Source of the DNA: Nitzschia sp. pyKryTriq1
Taxonomy: Eukaryota; Bacillariophyta; Bacillariophyceae; Bacillariales; Bacillariaceae
NCBI GenBank assembly: GCA_956465555.1
Contig: OY101129.1
Coordinates: forward strand, 1 to 64,000
DNA: 64,000 nt
Reading direction: 5' to 3'
A program made the position numbers and the translations under genes. The stretch's first letter is position 1; every line of letters starts with the position of its first letter. Positions 1 to 10,800 of the stretch are shown here, piece by piece. The notes beneath the pieces were generated by a model that was not told the DNA's origin, made no database searches, and saw nothing but the letters and a program-made list of their open reading frames with translations.

Positions 1-300
1 CCAACCCCAACCCCAACCCCAACCCCAACCCCAACCCCAACCCCAACCCCAACCCCAACCCCAACCCCAACCCCAACAACCCCAACCCCAACCCCAACCC
101 CAACCCCAACCCCAACCCCAACCCCAACCCCAACCCCAACCCCAACCCCAACCCCAACCCCAACCCCAACCCCAACCTCAACCCCAACCCCAACCCCAAC
201 CCCAACCCCAACCCCAACCCCAACCCCAACCCCAACCCCAACCCCAACCCCAACCCCAACCCCAACCCCAACCCCAACCCCAACCCCAACCCCAACCCCA
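1..300. repeat. Telomere-like (CCCCAA)n array
   Basis: About 300 bp of almost perfect CCCCAA hexamers, with variant units near 76 (an extra CAA) and near 176 (CCTCAA). The C-rich strand reads 5' to 3' from the first base, which is the orientation expected for the left end of a chromosome; the G-strand would be TTGGGG. Such a terminal array marks the end of an assembled chromosome. The unit is the ciliate (Tetrahymena-type) hexamer and not the TTAGGG usually reported for diatoms. Confidence 0.85.
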
Positions 301-720
301 ATTAACCTATTAAGTACTATTAACTATTAGTATTATTAATATTAGTATTAGTATTAACATAACTTAACTTACCTAAGTACCTATTAACCTATTAAGTACC
401 TATTAACTATTAGTATTAGTAGTATTAGTATTAGTATTAGTATTAATATTAGGAATTATAGTACTATGACATCTTCTACCACCGCTAATACTTTATACAT
501 TACGACTACCACTACTGATACCACTGTCACTATAATAATACTACTACTACAACTATAGTAGTACTGCTACTACTGGTACTACTATTAGTGTTACTACTAC
601 TACTTTTACTACTACTGCTAGTAGTACACCTACTATTCGTACTGCTAGTATTACTTCCGGTATCCATCTGAGACACACTACTACTCCTCTGCTACTACTA
701 CTATACCTTGTTGCTAACTC
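301..720. repeat. AT-rich subtelomeric degenerate repeats
   Basis: Directly inside the telomeric array. A block of about 35 bp beginning ATTAACCTATTAAGTAC occurs at 300-335 and again at about 382-415, followed by ATTAGT-type and CTA/ACT-type short repeats to about 720. No coding potential is seen. This fits simple subtelomeric repeat DNA. Confidence 0.6.
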
Positions 721-721
721 A

Positions 722-908
722 CTAATCCTACTTACCCTTGTTCCTAATCCCACTTGCCCTTGTTCCTAATTCCACTTGCCCATGTTCCTATTCCCATTTT
801 TCCATGTTTCCTTTTTCCAATTTCCGACTTCCGACTTCCAATTACCCAACCCCATTTTTCCATGTTTCCTTTTTCCAATTTCCGACTTCCGACTTCCAAT
901 TACCCAAC
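722..908. repeat. Two small tandem repeats (22 bp x3, 58 bp x2)
   Basis: Three copies of a 22-bp unit (CTAATCC-type, ending CTTGTTC) run 722-787. They are followed by two near-identical 58-bp units at 793-850 and 851-908 that start CCCATTTTTCCATG. Reading frames across this stretch are repeat-derived. Bases 909-1525 hold no gene I can support. Confidence 0.7.
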
Positions 909-1525
909 CCCATCTGAGGTGTCTTTGAGGATCTCCTCCACAGTGTGGTCGATGTAGATCAAGGTTGGGGAAGACATGTTGTGTGTGTGGTGTGTGGTGT
1001 AGGGTGTGTGTTTTTAAAGACTGATTTTGAATCGTTGATACTGCAAGATGAGGAGCCCAGCCGGCGTGGGCCATCATCCGACTAACGGAAACAAAACAGT
1101 CACCGCGGTGAAATAACACGGGAGACCAAATGAAGCCCAAAATACCAAGTGGAGGAGGGGCGAGCCAGCCTGCTGGTACACTTTTAACGTAAAGGCTACT
1201 GAGGACCGCGTGTTTTAGATACTTTTTATACATGTACGTAGTTATTTATGCTCCGCGTGGTCGATTTTTCGGCAAATACATTAGGGCCGGGCATCGTGCG
1301 TGCGTCAAACGTCACGATGACTGAAAAAAAACCTTTTTGCGTGCAAGCGAAGGCAGCATTCGCATTCAGAAGCATCACAATATCATCATCCCATCTACCA
1401 ATACAAGTAGTCACTTCACCCTGTGCTCTCCCTTTCGTCCGCATCATCAAACCACCCCCCATGGCATTATCTCTCGAACAGCTTTGGATGTTTATGCTGT
1501 AGTCGTCTAGGAGCAAGAGAAGACG

Positions 1526-3649
1526 ATGGGGTTCGGCGACCATGACGACGACGACGACGACGATGTTTGGGTCACTCCTCATGATCACGCCGATGACTTT
1601 TCCGTCAGTGTCTACGGTGCGACTCCTTCCTTTGGTGCGGCTGCGAGAAAAGCCACAAGTATTCCCATTACGCGTGTCAAAACTACCAAAGTGGCAATAG
1701 TACCGTCCACTTCAACGACGATGATGGTCAAGAGCAAGCAGGCTTCAAAAAAATCAAAGTCGCCGTCGAATCTCAACAGCAACAAGGAAAAAGACGAAGG
1801 AGACGGACTCCACCGATTCCATTCCAGTTTTGGTAACCTTGCTGAATTGAATAATAGTAGCAGCGGTAATATTAACAACGCAGCAACGCCAAATGCGCAA
1901 GATCGATTCCACAACAGTTTTGGAGATTTGGGAGTGCAGCAAGAACACCAAAAGAATATGTTGGACGAATCCTTTATCATGTTTGAAGCCGACCTGCCGC
2001 CCATGAGTCCAGCCCCTCTAAAAGATCATAAGAAAGCGGTTGGTAGTAGTAGAGAAAGCCGCAAGGATCGCAAGACATCATCCAGTCGGGGTCGATCATC
2101 TTCCCGTGGTCGTCTTTCTTCTTCTTCCAAAGACAAAGCAGCTGAAAAGGAAGACGAAGAAGGCGACAAATCGTCTCGACGACGACGTGGGCGCTCCTCC
2201 TCGCGAGGGCCTTTGGGAGAAAAGGAAAGTAAGCGAGACAAATCACGTGGACCGACTAATACTAATACTACCGAGGAACGGAGGTCTCGAGATCGGTCCA
2301 GAGGACCTTTGGAAGGGGGCAAGGAGCGAAAATCAAGAGAACGATCCCGATCGAGAGGTCCGCTGGAAAAGGAAGAGAAACGAAAATCAAGAGAACGATC
2401 CAGATCAAGATGTCCACTAGAAAAGGAAGAGAAACGAAAATCAAGAGAACGATCCCGATCAAGAGGTCCACTGGAAAAGGAGGAGAAACGAAAATCAAGA
2501 GATCGATCGAGAGGACCTCTTGAAGCTTCCACAACCGAACGAAGATCACGAGATCGATCGAGAGGACCATTAGAAACTACGGAACGCAAATCACGAGACC
2601 GATCAAGAGGACCCCTAGAGACTACGGAACGCAAATCACGAGAGCGATCAAGATCAAGAGGCCCACTGGATACCAAGTCTGAAGATGCGAAAAAGACTAG
2701 TAGTACTACATCACGATCACGATTGTCGGGTCCACAAGAAGATGTTGCCACCACTACGGAAGGACGGCGACGTGGCACCACCAAGCGAGGAAAATCACCA
2801 GGCGCACTCAGTCGGCACCGTGGTAAATCTCCGGGAGCATTGACACGACACTCGAGTATTGTCCTACCATCGGCAACTACAAGAAAGCCGCCTCCGAGAC
2901 GGTCCAAGTCATTGGAATTGACCGATATGATGGCCGATGTGCAAATTTCTGATGACGAAGAAGAAGATACTGGCGTTCCGCACAAAGTGGGATCACGGCC
3001 TCATTTGAGGCATGTTCAGAACGGATCGTTGGACGAAGGACTAAAAGTAGCGGATGCCAATCCTACAAGTCTTCGCAGAAGTTCTACTCGGCGATCCAAA
3101 GACGAACGGAGCATGTCAAGTCGTTCATCTGAAAGTAGTCGTGCTGGGAAATCCTTGGATGCACTCATGGACCAAATGGCTCCTCACAACAACAGAGGGG
3201 GGGATCGATCCGTAGTAAGTGAAGTTGTCGAAAGTCGATCCAGCAGCAGACGAGGAGGATTGGGAGGACACCACTCATCTCGCAGCATAGGTTCATCTGG
3301 ATCGTCGGATCGTGACTTGTTGAAAGAAGCGACCAGTAGTAGCCGAGAACTACGACGAAAAGAACGAGTCCGTTCCGCTAGAGAACGTTTGGCAGAAGAA
3401 GAGTCGAAGGTCAAACGGTTGCAAGAAGAGGCCAAATTCTTGGAAGAACAACGGAGAATGGAAGAAGCACGATTGGAAGCGTTGAGGAAAGAGGCACAAG
3501 ATCTTGAACGTCATAGCAGCACTTCCACTGAATCAGTCAAGCCATTGACTCGCAAAGTCAGCAAGAAGTATGGCGCTGCAGCCGTTGATACGTCGCAGCT
3601 GCCACCTGCCTTTCAAAACATGTATGCATCCAAGAACAAGTCAAAGTAA
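1526..3649 (+). CDS. RS/SRGPL-repeat protein with C-terminal coiled coil
   Basis: A 707-residue protein in one open exon; function unknown. It begins MGFGDHDDDDDDD (acidic run). Residues about 95-145 hold two copies of a motif like RFHNSFGDL. Residues about 215-390 are Arg/Ser-rich, with roughly eleven repeats ending S-R-G-P-L separated by charged spacers (for example RKSRERSRSRGPL). This resembles RS domains of splicing-associated proteins in composition, but no RRM is visible. Residues about 606-664 are Glu/Arg/Leu-rich with heptad character and should form a coiled coil. The C-terminus is basic (SKNKSK). The start is the first ATG of the frame and gives an uninterrupted frame. It is the gene nearest the telomere and converges on the transporter that ends at 3893. 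A nuclear, RNA-related role is inference from composition only. Confidence 0.75.
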   Translation: MGFGDHDDDDDDDVWVTPHDHADDFSVSVYGATPSFGAAARKATSIPITRVKTTKVAIVPSTSTTMMVKSKQASKKSKSPSNLNSNKEKDEGDGLHRFHSSFGNLAELNNSSSGNINNAATPNAQDRFHNSFGDLGVQQEHQKNMLDESFIMFEADLPPMSPAPLKDHKKAVGSSRESRKDRKTSSSRGRSSSRGRLSSSSKDKAAEKEDEEGDKSSRRRRGRSSSRGPLGEKESKRDKSRGPTNTNTTEERRSRDRSRGPLEGGKERKSRERSRSRGPLEKEEKRKSRERSRSRCPLEKEEKRKSRERSRSRGPLEKEEKRKSRDRSRGPLEASTTERRSRDRSRGPLETTERKSRDRSRGPLETTERKSRERSRSRGPLDTKSEDAKKTSSTTSRSRLSGPQEDVATTTEGRRRGTTKRGKSPGALSRHRGKSPGALTRHSSIVLPSATTRKPPPRRSKSLELTDMMADVQISDDEEEDTGVPHKVGSRPHLRHVQNGSLDEGLKVADANPTSLRRSSTRRSKDERSMSSRSSESSRAGKSLDALMDQMAPHNNRGGDRSVVSEVVESRSSSRRGGLGGHHSSRSIGSSGSSDRDLLKEATSSSRELRRKERVRSARERLAEEESKVKRLQEEAKFLEEQRRMEEARLEALRKEAQDLERHSSTSTESVKPLTRKVSKKYGAAAVDTSQLPPAFQNMYASKNKSK

Positions 3650-3892
3650 CAATTCTCGAGCATCGTTCGTGACGAGGACCGGTCGGGGTTCCATCGTGAG
3701 TCAGGCAAAGGATTGCCATTAAGTGGATCTCTCCTGACGAATCGGAATCCCATGGCAAGCACCGATTCTGTAAGCCGGGGTCGAGCGTCAACGTCAACTC
3801 GACCATCCAATCTTGGTTTAGATGCAACAAACTACTACTACTACTACTAGAGTACGACAAGCTAAAGTACTGTCTACTCCTTTACTAATTGG

Positions 3893-6059
3893 CTACTGCT
3901 CTCTTACTTTCCCAGTACTTGTACTTGTACTTCCATTGCCGTAGTCATAGCCATTGCCATCACCATCATTTTTCGACATTGACAACATTAGTTGTTGTTT
4001 CTGTTGTTGTTGCTGTTGTTCTTGTTGTTTGAAATAGGAAAAGAATAGAAATCCTAAAATGGAAATTCCAATACCAAGACCCGACAAGGGCGTAATTGGC
4101 GTCTGAAAGATGATGGACGTGACGACAATCGCGACGATGCGTCGAATACAATTCAATGCCGCATGATGAACGACCGTGATTCGAGAAAGAATAAAAGTCG
4201 AGGCCAAACTTTTTTATTAAAAAAAAAGGTGGGTGGTGGATGATTGTGTTGGTGGTGGTCGTCGTCGTAAGAGTAGTAGAAGTCGGATGGTGATGCAAGT
4301 AGTATAGTAGAGTAGAGTAGTATTGAATGGAATGAAAGGTGAGACGACAATCCCTCGAAGAACGACAATCCAACAACAACAACCTGCAATATTTTTCAAT
4401 ACCATCCGCATACCGGTCGCACGATCCGTCGACTTACTTGTAACTCGTAAAGGCCATGCCGTTGATGAGTGCCAGCCCGATATATTGAAACATGGCCATT
4501 CGATCGGGCAGCGGCGCTTGTTGTGAATGGCTATTGCTGCTGTTGTTGTTACTATTACCGAGTAGTAGTATTTTCACAAGACTGGAAAAGTTTCGTACCA
4601 GCCACGATCCATAAAGTAGAATGGTAGGTATCAATAGTAGATAGACGCCGACGGTTTGAAATTGCCATTGTAGTTTGACGGCTGATAGCGTCGTAGTGGC
4701 ACCACCACCGCCGCCACCATCCTGATGATTCGTATGTTTTTGTTTTTGCTTGGCATGTAGTTTTTGAAACAGTCCTCGTAATGAAAAGCAAATGTTGGAT
4801 GTCATGACCATGGCACAGGAAGTCAAGGAAGTAGCAAGAGATGATGTTGTAGTAGATGTATCATCACTTGCTACTATCCTCGAATGTGAATTCCCCCACG
4901 TTGAACACAGTACGCCGACAATGATCCCTCCCAAACTGGTCCATTCCTTGACGGACAAGACTTCTAATCCAATGCCCGTGGCCAGTACTGCCGATGTTAA
5001 TGGTTCGGCAGCCTTGATGGTTTCCACAAAGGAAGCCGACGCTTGTCCAAAGGAATAATTGGTCGTGAGAAATCCCAAGGAGAACATTGTGGCGGCTCCA
5101 TATAACAATAGAATACTTTCAGTATTGTTTTTGTTGTTGTCTGATGATGATGATGATGATAGTTGTAGTCGATTCGACAGGAATTGATGGAGCCACTGAA
5201 TCAAGACCGATGTTCCACGACTCTGACGACGACGAACCAGTCTTCGTCTTTGATGATGAGCAGACCGTATTATTATAGAGGAGGATGTGGATACTGTTGT
5301 CGATACTGATACTGATGAGGCCGTTCTTGTAGTGGCAAATGTCTTGTTGCCTCCTCCTCCTCCTCCTTGTTCAAGATCGCTATTCTCTTGCTCTTGCTTT
5401 TCATTAGTATATGTATTTGTATTTGTATTTGTATTGGATGATGAAGTACGCGTCCTCGTCCAAATGGACAATAAGAGGCGCAACATGGTACTTCCCAAGA
5501 ATAATTGTTGAATCGTCAAGACCGAGGGAGACACGGACATAGTTGACGACATTGAAGATGATGATGGCGTCAGTAATAACTTAGTGGTGGAAATACTGAC
5601 AATCCCCAAGGAATACCACAAGAGTACGGCAATCACGAGATAGAGAGGGTTGTTGTGGTGGTTGTTGTGGTGGTTGTTGTTGTTGGGATGATTCTTGTTG
5701 TTGGGATTGGAATTGGTAGTATTATCATTATCATCCTCCTTGTCATCATTGTGGACATTGTGGACATTATCGTTTCTCACACTCAAGAAACTGCTTTGCG
5801 ACGCACTTGTACTTGTACTTGTACTAATTCGTTTCGGGATGCGTCTCCGCGGCCGTGGTTGCATTGTTGGTGTTGGTGTTGGTGTGGGAGCCGGTGTTGG
5901 ATCATTGGAGGATGGTGGATGAGCCGAAGCATTGCCATTCCTATTGCCAGTGCGGGTAGGAGTACTTGTACTTGTACTTGTACTGCCATTCATAATATTC
6001 TTTCCGCGGACGGCCAAGACACTGCTTGGAAATTGCTGAGGCGTTAGTATCGCCGTCAT
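3893..6059 (-). CDS. SLC35/triose-phosphate-translocator-type transporter, two exons
   Basis: Drug/metabolite-superfamily transporter, probably moving a sugar phosphate or nucleotide sugar across a plastid, Golgi or ER membrane. Exon 1 (6059-4438) has a low-complexity Ser/Thr/Asn-rich N-terminus followed by hydrophobic segments starting LYLVIAVLLWYSLG. It contains the family-typical stretch SFVETIKAAEPLTSAVLA and ends INGMAFTSY. A GTAAGT donor at 4437 and an AG acceptor at 4210-4209 define a 229-bp intron (4209-4437). Splicing restores an Asn codon and continues into LASTFILSRITVVHHAALN, then IRRIVAIVVTSIIFQTPITPL, the last TPT helices. The spliced product is 645 aa. I prefer the ATG at 6059 over 6152, because the 31 extra residues are encoded by a TATGAA-type repeat. 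The C-terminal tail is Gln-rich. Substrate is not predictable. Confidence 0.8.
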
Positions 6060-6099
6060 GATATAATATGTCCCCTGCCTGTTGTGGATGGGAATGAAT

Positions 6100-6181
6100 A
6101 TATGAATATGAATATGAATATGAATGAATGATACAATGAATGAATGATACAATGAATGAATGATACAATGAATGAATGATG
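6100..6181. repeat. Simple tandem repeat (GAATGAATGATACAAT)n
   Basis: Short TATGAA repeats followed by about four 16-bp units (GAATGAATGATACAAT) lie just upstream of the transporter start. A run of CAA and AATAGC repeats follows at 6218-6252. This may be part of the transporter 5' region. Confidence 0.7.
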
Positions 6182-6396
6182 GTTTAGTGATGGAGATAAT
6201 AGTGTATGCACATCCACGACAACAACAACAACAATAGCAATAGCAATAGCAATGCTGCGACAGCTTGCTTTTGCTTGCTTACATTGCGACAGAAGGCCAG
6301 GCGTCCAAAAAAAGTGGGCTGGGAGATGTTTCAAAGTCAGTTTTCGGTAATGACCATTTCGCGTCCGCAGGGCGCAGAAATTTTTTATGCGAGTAC

Positions 6397-6628
6397 ATTC
6401 GAGCACGCGATAGCGCTAGTAATAGACATTGTTGTACATTCATTCACGCGATAGCGCTAGTAATAGACATTGTTGTACATTCGAGCACGCGATAGCGCTA
6501 GCAATAGACATTGTTGTACATTCGAGCACGCGATAGCGCTAGTAATAGACATTGTTGTACATTCGAGCACGCGATAGCGCTAGTAATAGACATTGTTGTA
6601 CATTCGAGCACGCGATAGCGCTAGTAAT
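6397..6628. repeat. 41-bp minisatellite, about 5.5 copies, with palindromic core
   Basis: The phrase CGCGATAGCGCTAG starts at 6406, 6447, 6488, 6529, 6570 and 6611, an exact 41-bp period. Units differ by only one or two bases. Each contains the self-complementary TAGCGCTA and the sequence ACATTGTTGTACATT. The array lies between the transporter and the Cys/His protein; no gene overlaps it. Confidence 0.85.
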
Positions 6629-6708
6629 ACTTCCATAACTTTCATGTGGTAAGGACAACAACACAACAAATAATAACGACAACAACAAAACACAAAACAT
6701 AAAATCTA

Positions 6709-7313
6709 TTATTTCCTGCATCCTCGCACCATCTCTTCGTACTGTGCATTGCGCCACGCCGGTACCGATGTACTACGGCAGTAATATCCCATGGGGGAAT
6801 TTACATATGCGTGGTAAGTTTTGTCTGCTCCGCACCGGGCACAATACCGGTGGGAGCATTGACTTCCGAATCCCCCACTGCCGTGCTCACTCCTTTTTCG
6901 TCCACACGTTCTACAGATGACATTAAATGTCACCCCCTGCGGAAGATTTTTGGCTGCAGGCTTGTTATCGGTTCGTGCTCGTTTCTCACCAGGTGGGGCA
7001 GGCTCTACAGGAACAACAAATGGGGCCTCTGCGTTTCTTTTTCTGCCCACTGTTGCCATTGCTGCCGATGAGTTGAGGGTGAATGGGGCTCCAACTGGAA
7101 CTTCACCCGTAACATCTTCTTCGTCGTCATCATCTTGTGCTCCAGGACTTGGCAAAAGGTTCTCAAAGAATTGCTGGACTGCTGTGGGCGAAAGATGCCG
7201 AGGAATTGCAGCCTTCCGTGCAGCCTCTTCGGCAGCATAACGAGCCCACGACTGTTCATAGTCATGGACATCATCAAATATCATTGATGGAGGCAAGGGT
7301 AGCCTCATTCTTA

Positions 7314-7356
<43 letters not shown>

Positions 7357-7467
7357 GCCGTTGCTTTCTATTTGTATTGTATTGTTGTTTTGTGTTGTTG
7401 TGTTATGATGGACGTCAGTGTTGATAATGCTCGAGATTCCAGATACCCGAGATCGCCGTGTCGGCAA
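6709..7467 (-). CDS. Small protein with C-terminal Cys/His cluster, 5' end uncertain
   Basis: The open frame has 252 codons, but its first codon is TTG and an in-frame TAA lies shortly upstream with no ATG between. The true start is therefore either the ATG at 7308 (199 aa) or lies in an unseen upstream exon. The N-terminal part has a 14-residue Asn run from a (CAA)n repeat. The middle is acidic (DDDDEEDV) with a basic patch KRARTDNK that could be a nuclear signal. The C-terminal 60 residues hold a metal-binding-like cluster: CRTCG, then H, then CSHRYCARCG, H and a final C. I do not recognise the family. It could be a DNA- or protein-binding zinc knuckle; function is not assigned. Confidence 0.6.
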
Positions 7468-7561
7468 TACAGTATGATATCTGGATTCGCATTAGTCGAT
7501 CTGCAATAACGTGAGTGTCACCGTTATCCTGGAACTACAGAGTCGCGGGACACACTAAAAT

Positions 7562-7657
7562 TTTTGACACTTTGGAATAAAGTATAAACCCGTTTTTGTA
7601 TTCGTAGAGTTAGTCGTGAGCTATTTATTTTGACACTCTGGAATAAAGTATAAACCG
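7562..7657. repeat. Imperfect direct repeat, 66-bp spacing
   Basis: The sequence TGACACTYTGGAATAAAGTATAAACC occurs at 7565 and 7631. It lies in the spacer between the Cys/His protein and the 3' end of the first giant gene. The remainder of 7468-7857 shows no gene. Confidence 0.6.
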
Positions 7658-7857
7658 GTTTCAGGATTTTCGGACGTGAAAAAAAGACTCCCCAGTTTTC
7701 TCCCCTCGTTGATCCCCCCAAAGCTATGCAGACTGCCCCGTTCAAAAAATATCCAATAAGTAAAGCACTCGTTAAACCTCGTGCCCTGCTAATGCACAAC
7801 CCATCACTAAAAAAAATCAATAGCTACCTGTAGTCGAGAGTCTACTAGAGAGTAGTA

Positions 7858-10800
7858 CTAATTCTGCCCCTCGCAGCACGACGATTCTTCGTCTATGTAT
7901 TCGATAAAGAGCGACCCAGGATCAGAATCAGAATCAACGGCGACGTGGATCAGAATGTTTTCCGTCTCTCTGCAAAGTGCAGTCCAGGACCACCAAAAAC
8001 CACCTTCTCCTTCGCAACCAAACGTGTCGATTGGCGTGAAGGCGGAACAGGTGGCCTCTGCAATGTCTTCATTTTTAGGAAAACTAAAGAGTTCGACTTC
8101 CAAATTCCCCTTATAGCCCTCCCCCATTTCAATATATATCTCCCCGCCACCACAGTCTTTACAAACAAAAAACATGTCGAGAGATCCTCCCCCTTGTGGT
8201 GGTGCGTATTCTCCGTACGTCCCACATCCTTCAGGTTCGCCGCATTCGCCGCCACAACCCTCCTGATAACCGAGCCAACGACTGTAAGGATGGGTTTTCC
8301 AGTTAATGTCACATCCACATGCTGCGTCTGGGTTGCAACCTTCGGGAAAGCAACCTTCTCCCCCTTCGCAGCGTTCTCCTGTACAGCATTCACAAGAATT
8401 GCATAGGCAATTCTCAACTTTGGTTTTGTCATCATAGAGATAGCCGAAATCCTTGTCAAAACATGGGAGCTTCTCCAGAATGAATTCGATAGTCAAAAGA
8501 ATTCGCTGTTGATCGTATCGCCAATAAGCTAGTAGGCTCATTGGGATTGGCAATTCTTTGGCAACAAATCGAGTCGGCATCGCACAACACGGCACTGGGG
8601 ACAACAATGGTGCCATCGGGGCAGCCTAAATCACCACATGTTGTTTCTTCATCTTCGTATGGGATGATTGACAACTCAAAGTCGGGAAGCGCACCACCGC
8701 CTGGGGGGAGATCAATGTATATATAATCTCCTCCCTCTACTTTGTACATGACAAAGTTACCCGTGGTGCCAGGCTCGGGAATACACTGGTCAGCATTTTC
8801 GTACCAATCCAGCAAAGAAGTGTCCCCGATCGGTGCCTTTTTGTCATTGAAATCCGCAGTAACCGGCAAGGTTCCGACTGCCTCGTCTCCGCAAGAAGGC
8901 CCAACGTAAATAGTCCCCTTACATTTACCAGATATGAGCACCACAAAAGTACCCTTCTCTTCAAGAACAAACTTTCCCGGTGCCTCTCGGAGATCGGCTA
9001 GAACCATTTCCGAAAGAGTTTCCACCGCCTCCCATAGTTTGCACGGCAATAGATCGTCAGCTCCTGATCCAACATTCTTCCACAATTGAATCGCGGTGCA
9101 CTTAGCGCTATTCACATCATTCTTTACAACGATGGTGTCGCCTTTTCTGCCATCGTAAAAGAAAGCAACTTTCAGCGCATTGTTCTCGATCTTGTCAAAG
9201 TCGTCTTCTTCCGGCAGGCTGGCAGTTTTGGCATCATCGTAATTGCCAGTTTCAAAGACTTTTGGTGTGTCTGTTATTATCTCGATATCATCTCCATCAA
9301 AACACGACAGTGGCTCCGACGGAGCCATACTGGGGGAGGCACTGGGAGTTCTTGACTCTTGGCGATCAACAACTTGAACCTGATTAACTGCTCTTTGAGC
9401 ATTGGCGCCCCCACTCAATGCTGCAGCTAGCCAAGTGGAGAAATCTTCCCCGAAACGCGCAGCTGCTCCGTTTGGATTTCCATTGATCGAGAAGCGAAGT
9501 CTTAACGTGGTCGAAACAAATCTCCAGTCTGGCTGTAGCTTGCGACCATGCTGATCCAGAACAAAGTCTTCTTCTTCATGGTCGCCTTCTTCCAAATGTC
9601 GACGACGACAACCACCGGCAAGAATGGTAGCAGGATCCAAGAACAGAAATGAGATCTGGTTGTAGTTGGGCTCGCAAGGAAAGGGATAGTCCAATCTCTT
9701 CTGATTGTTGTACGTTGACAAAAAGTCTGTCGTCAGCGTCGTGACATCGGCGTCAGTCATACATTGCCCGTCCGTGCGTCGGACAGAGAAATTGATCGGG
9801 AATTCCACTTCGGGTCCTGTAGGAACAACGGAGCACTGCACTTCCGTCGCCACGGGCAAGCCGCAGATCGACGGATGCGGATCCCATGGAGCAGTACCAA
9901 AGACAGGTCTCAGCGCTTCCAGTACTGCCGCCAGGCTGGGGGCGCTCTTTTTACCTAATGCACCAGCATCACACACGCATGTCGTAGTTGCAAGTCGTCG
10001 TTCACCACGATTGGGTTCATCCATTTCGTGGCCAACGTGACGACCCGCCCCTCCCAAAAGGTCAAAATCAAAATCGAGATCGAGGAACTCAAGTTCTCTC
10101 TGTCTGGTCGCGCTGCTATTGCCGAAGAGCGGAATCGGAGAGCCAAGGGCTTGACAGCCACCACAGAAGCCAGTCACACTGAATTCGGCAACGTAGTTGA
10201 AGCATCCTGGAGGACTTTGCTGCAAGTCGCGACCACGGATGTTCAGTCTTCGAGTGCTACTGACCCGCCGAACGGTACCTAGCTTGTACGTCAACGAAAT
10301 GCTGTTGCGAAAGTACTCGTCACAGAATTGCGGTACCAGCTTGTTGTACGCGTTCGCAATAGCGTTTCCTAGCCCTTGAAGATCACCAACATTGTTCGAT
10401 AGCGTGACCCACTGGTAGGCCGAAAAGCGAAACCTGAGAGTGTCAATGGTAAAGGCTTCTTGGGGCTTGGAGCAATCGACTTTACTCAGATCGACCTTCG
10501 GTTCGCCTACTATTGTCAGATTCTGACTCTTTTCCGTTACTTTCGTTTGTATGTCCTCCACGAACGAAGTAACATTCAGTTGAGGAGAGAAAGGAACGGA
10601 TCCAATCGGGCAGTAGCAGTCCGACTCTGGTCCGTCCGTCCTCTCCAGACCAGTAACTGGGTCGATTTCTAAGAAACGAGGAGTACTCGGATCAAGAATC
10701 GAAGACCAACTTTGGTAGTTGTCGGGCGCTGACGAAGAGCCTAACATCATCCTTCTATTGCTGACTTGATTGGTGCCAAAGAAGTTGCTCGGACAGCCGT

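Noticed and set aside
1-300. CCCCAA array as a base-calling artefact of TTAGGG
   Set aside because: The known nanopore telomere miscalls that I am aware of give other words, and the array is very uniform; kept as probable telomere but flagged for read-level checking.
2026-2985. 319-codon minus-strand frame
   Set aside because: Mirror of the SRGPL repeats of the plus-strand RS protein; no independent evidence.
6397-6628. Regular 41-bp repeats as a CRISPR array
   Set aside because: Units are contiguous with no unique spacers, and the genome is eukaryotic.
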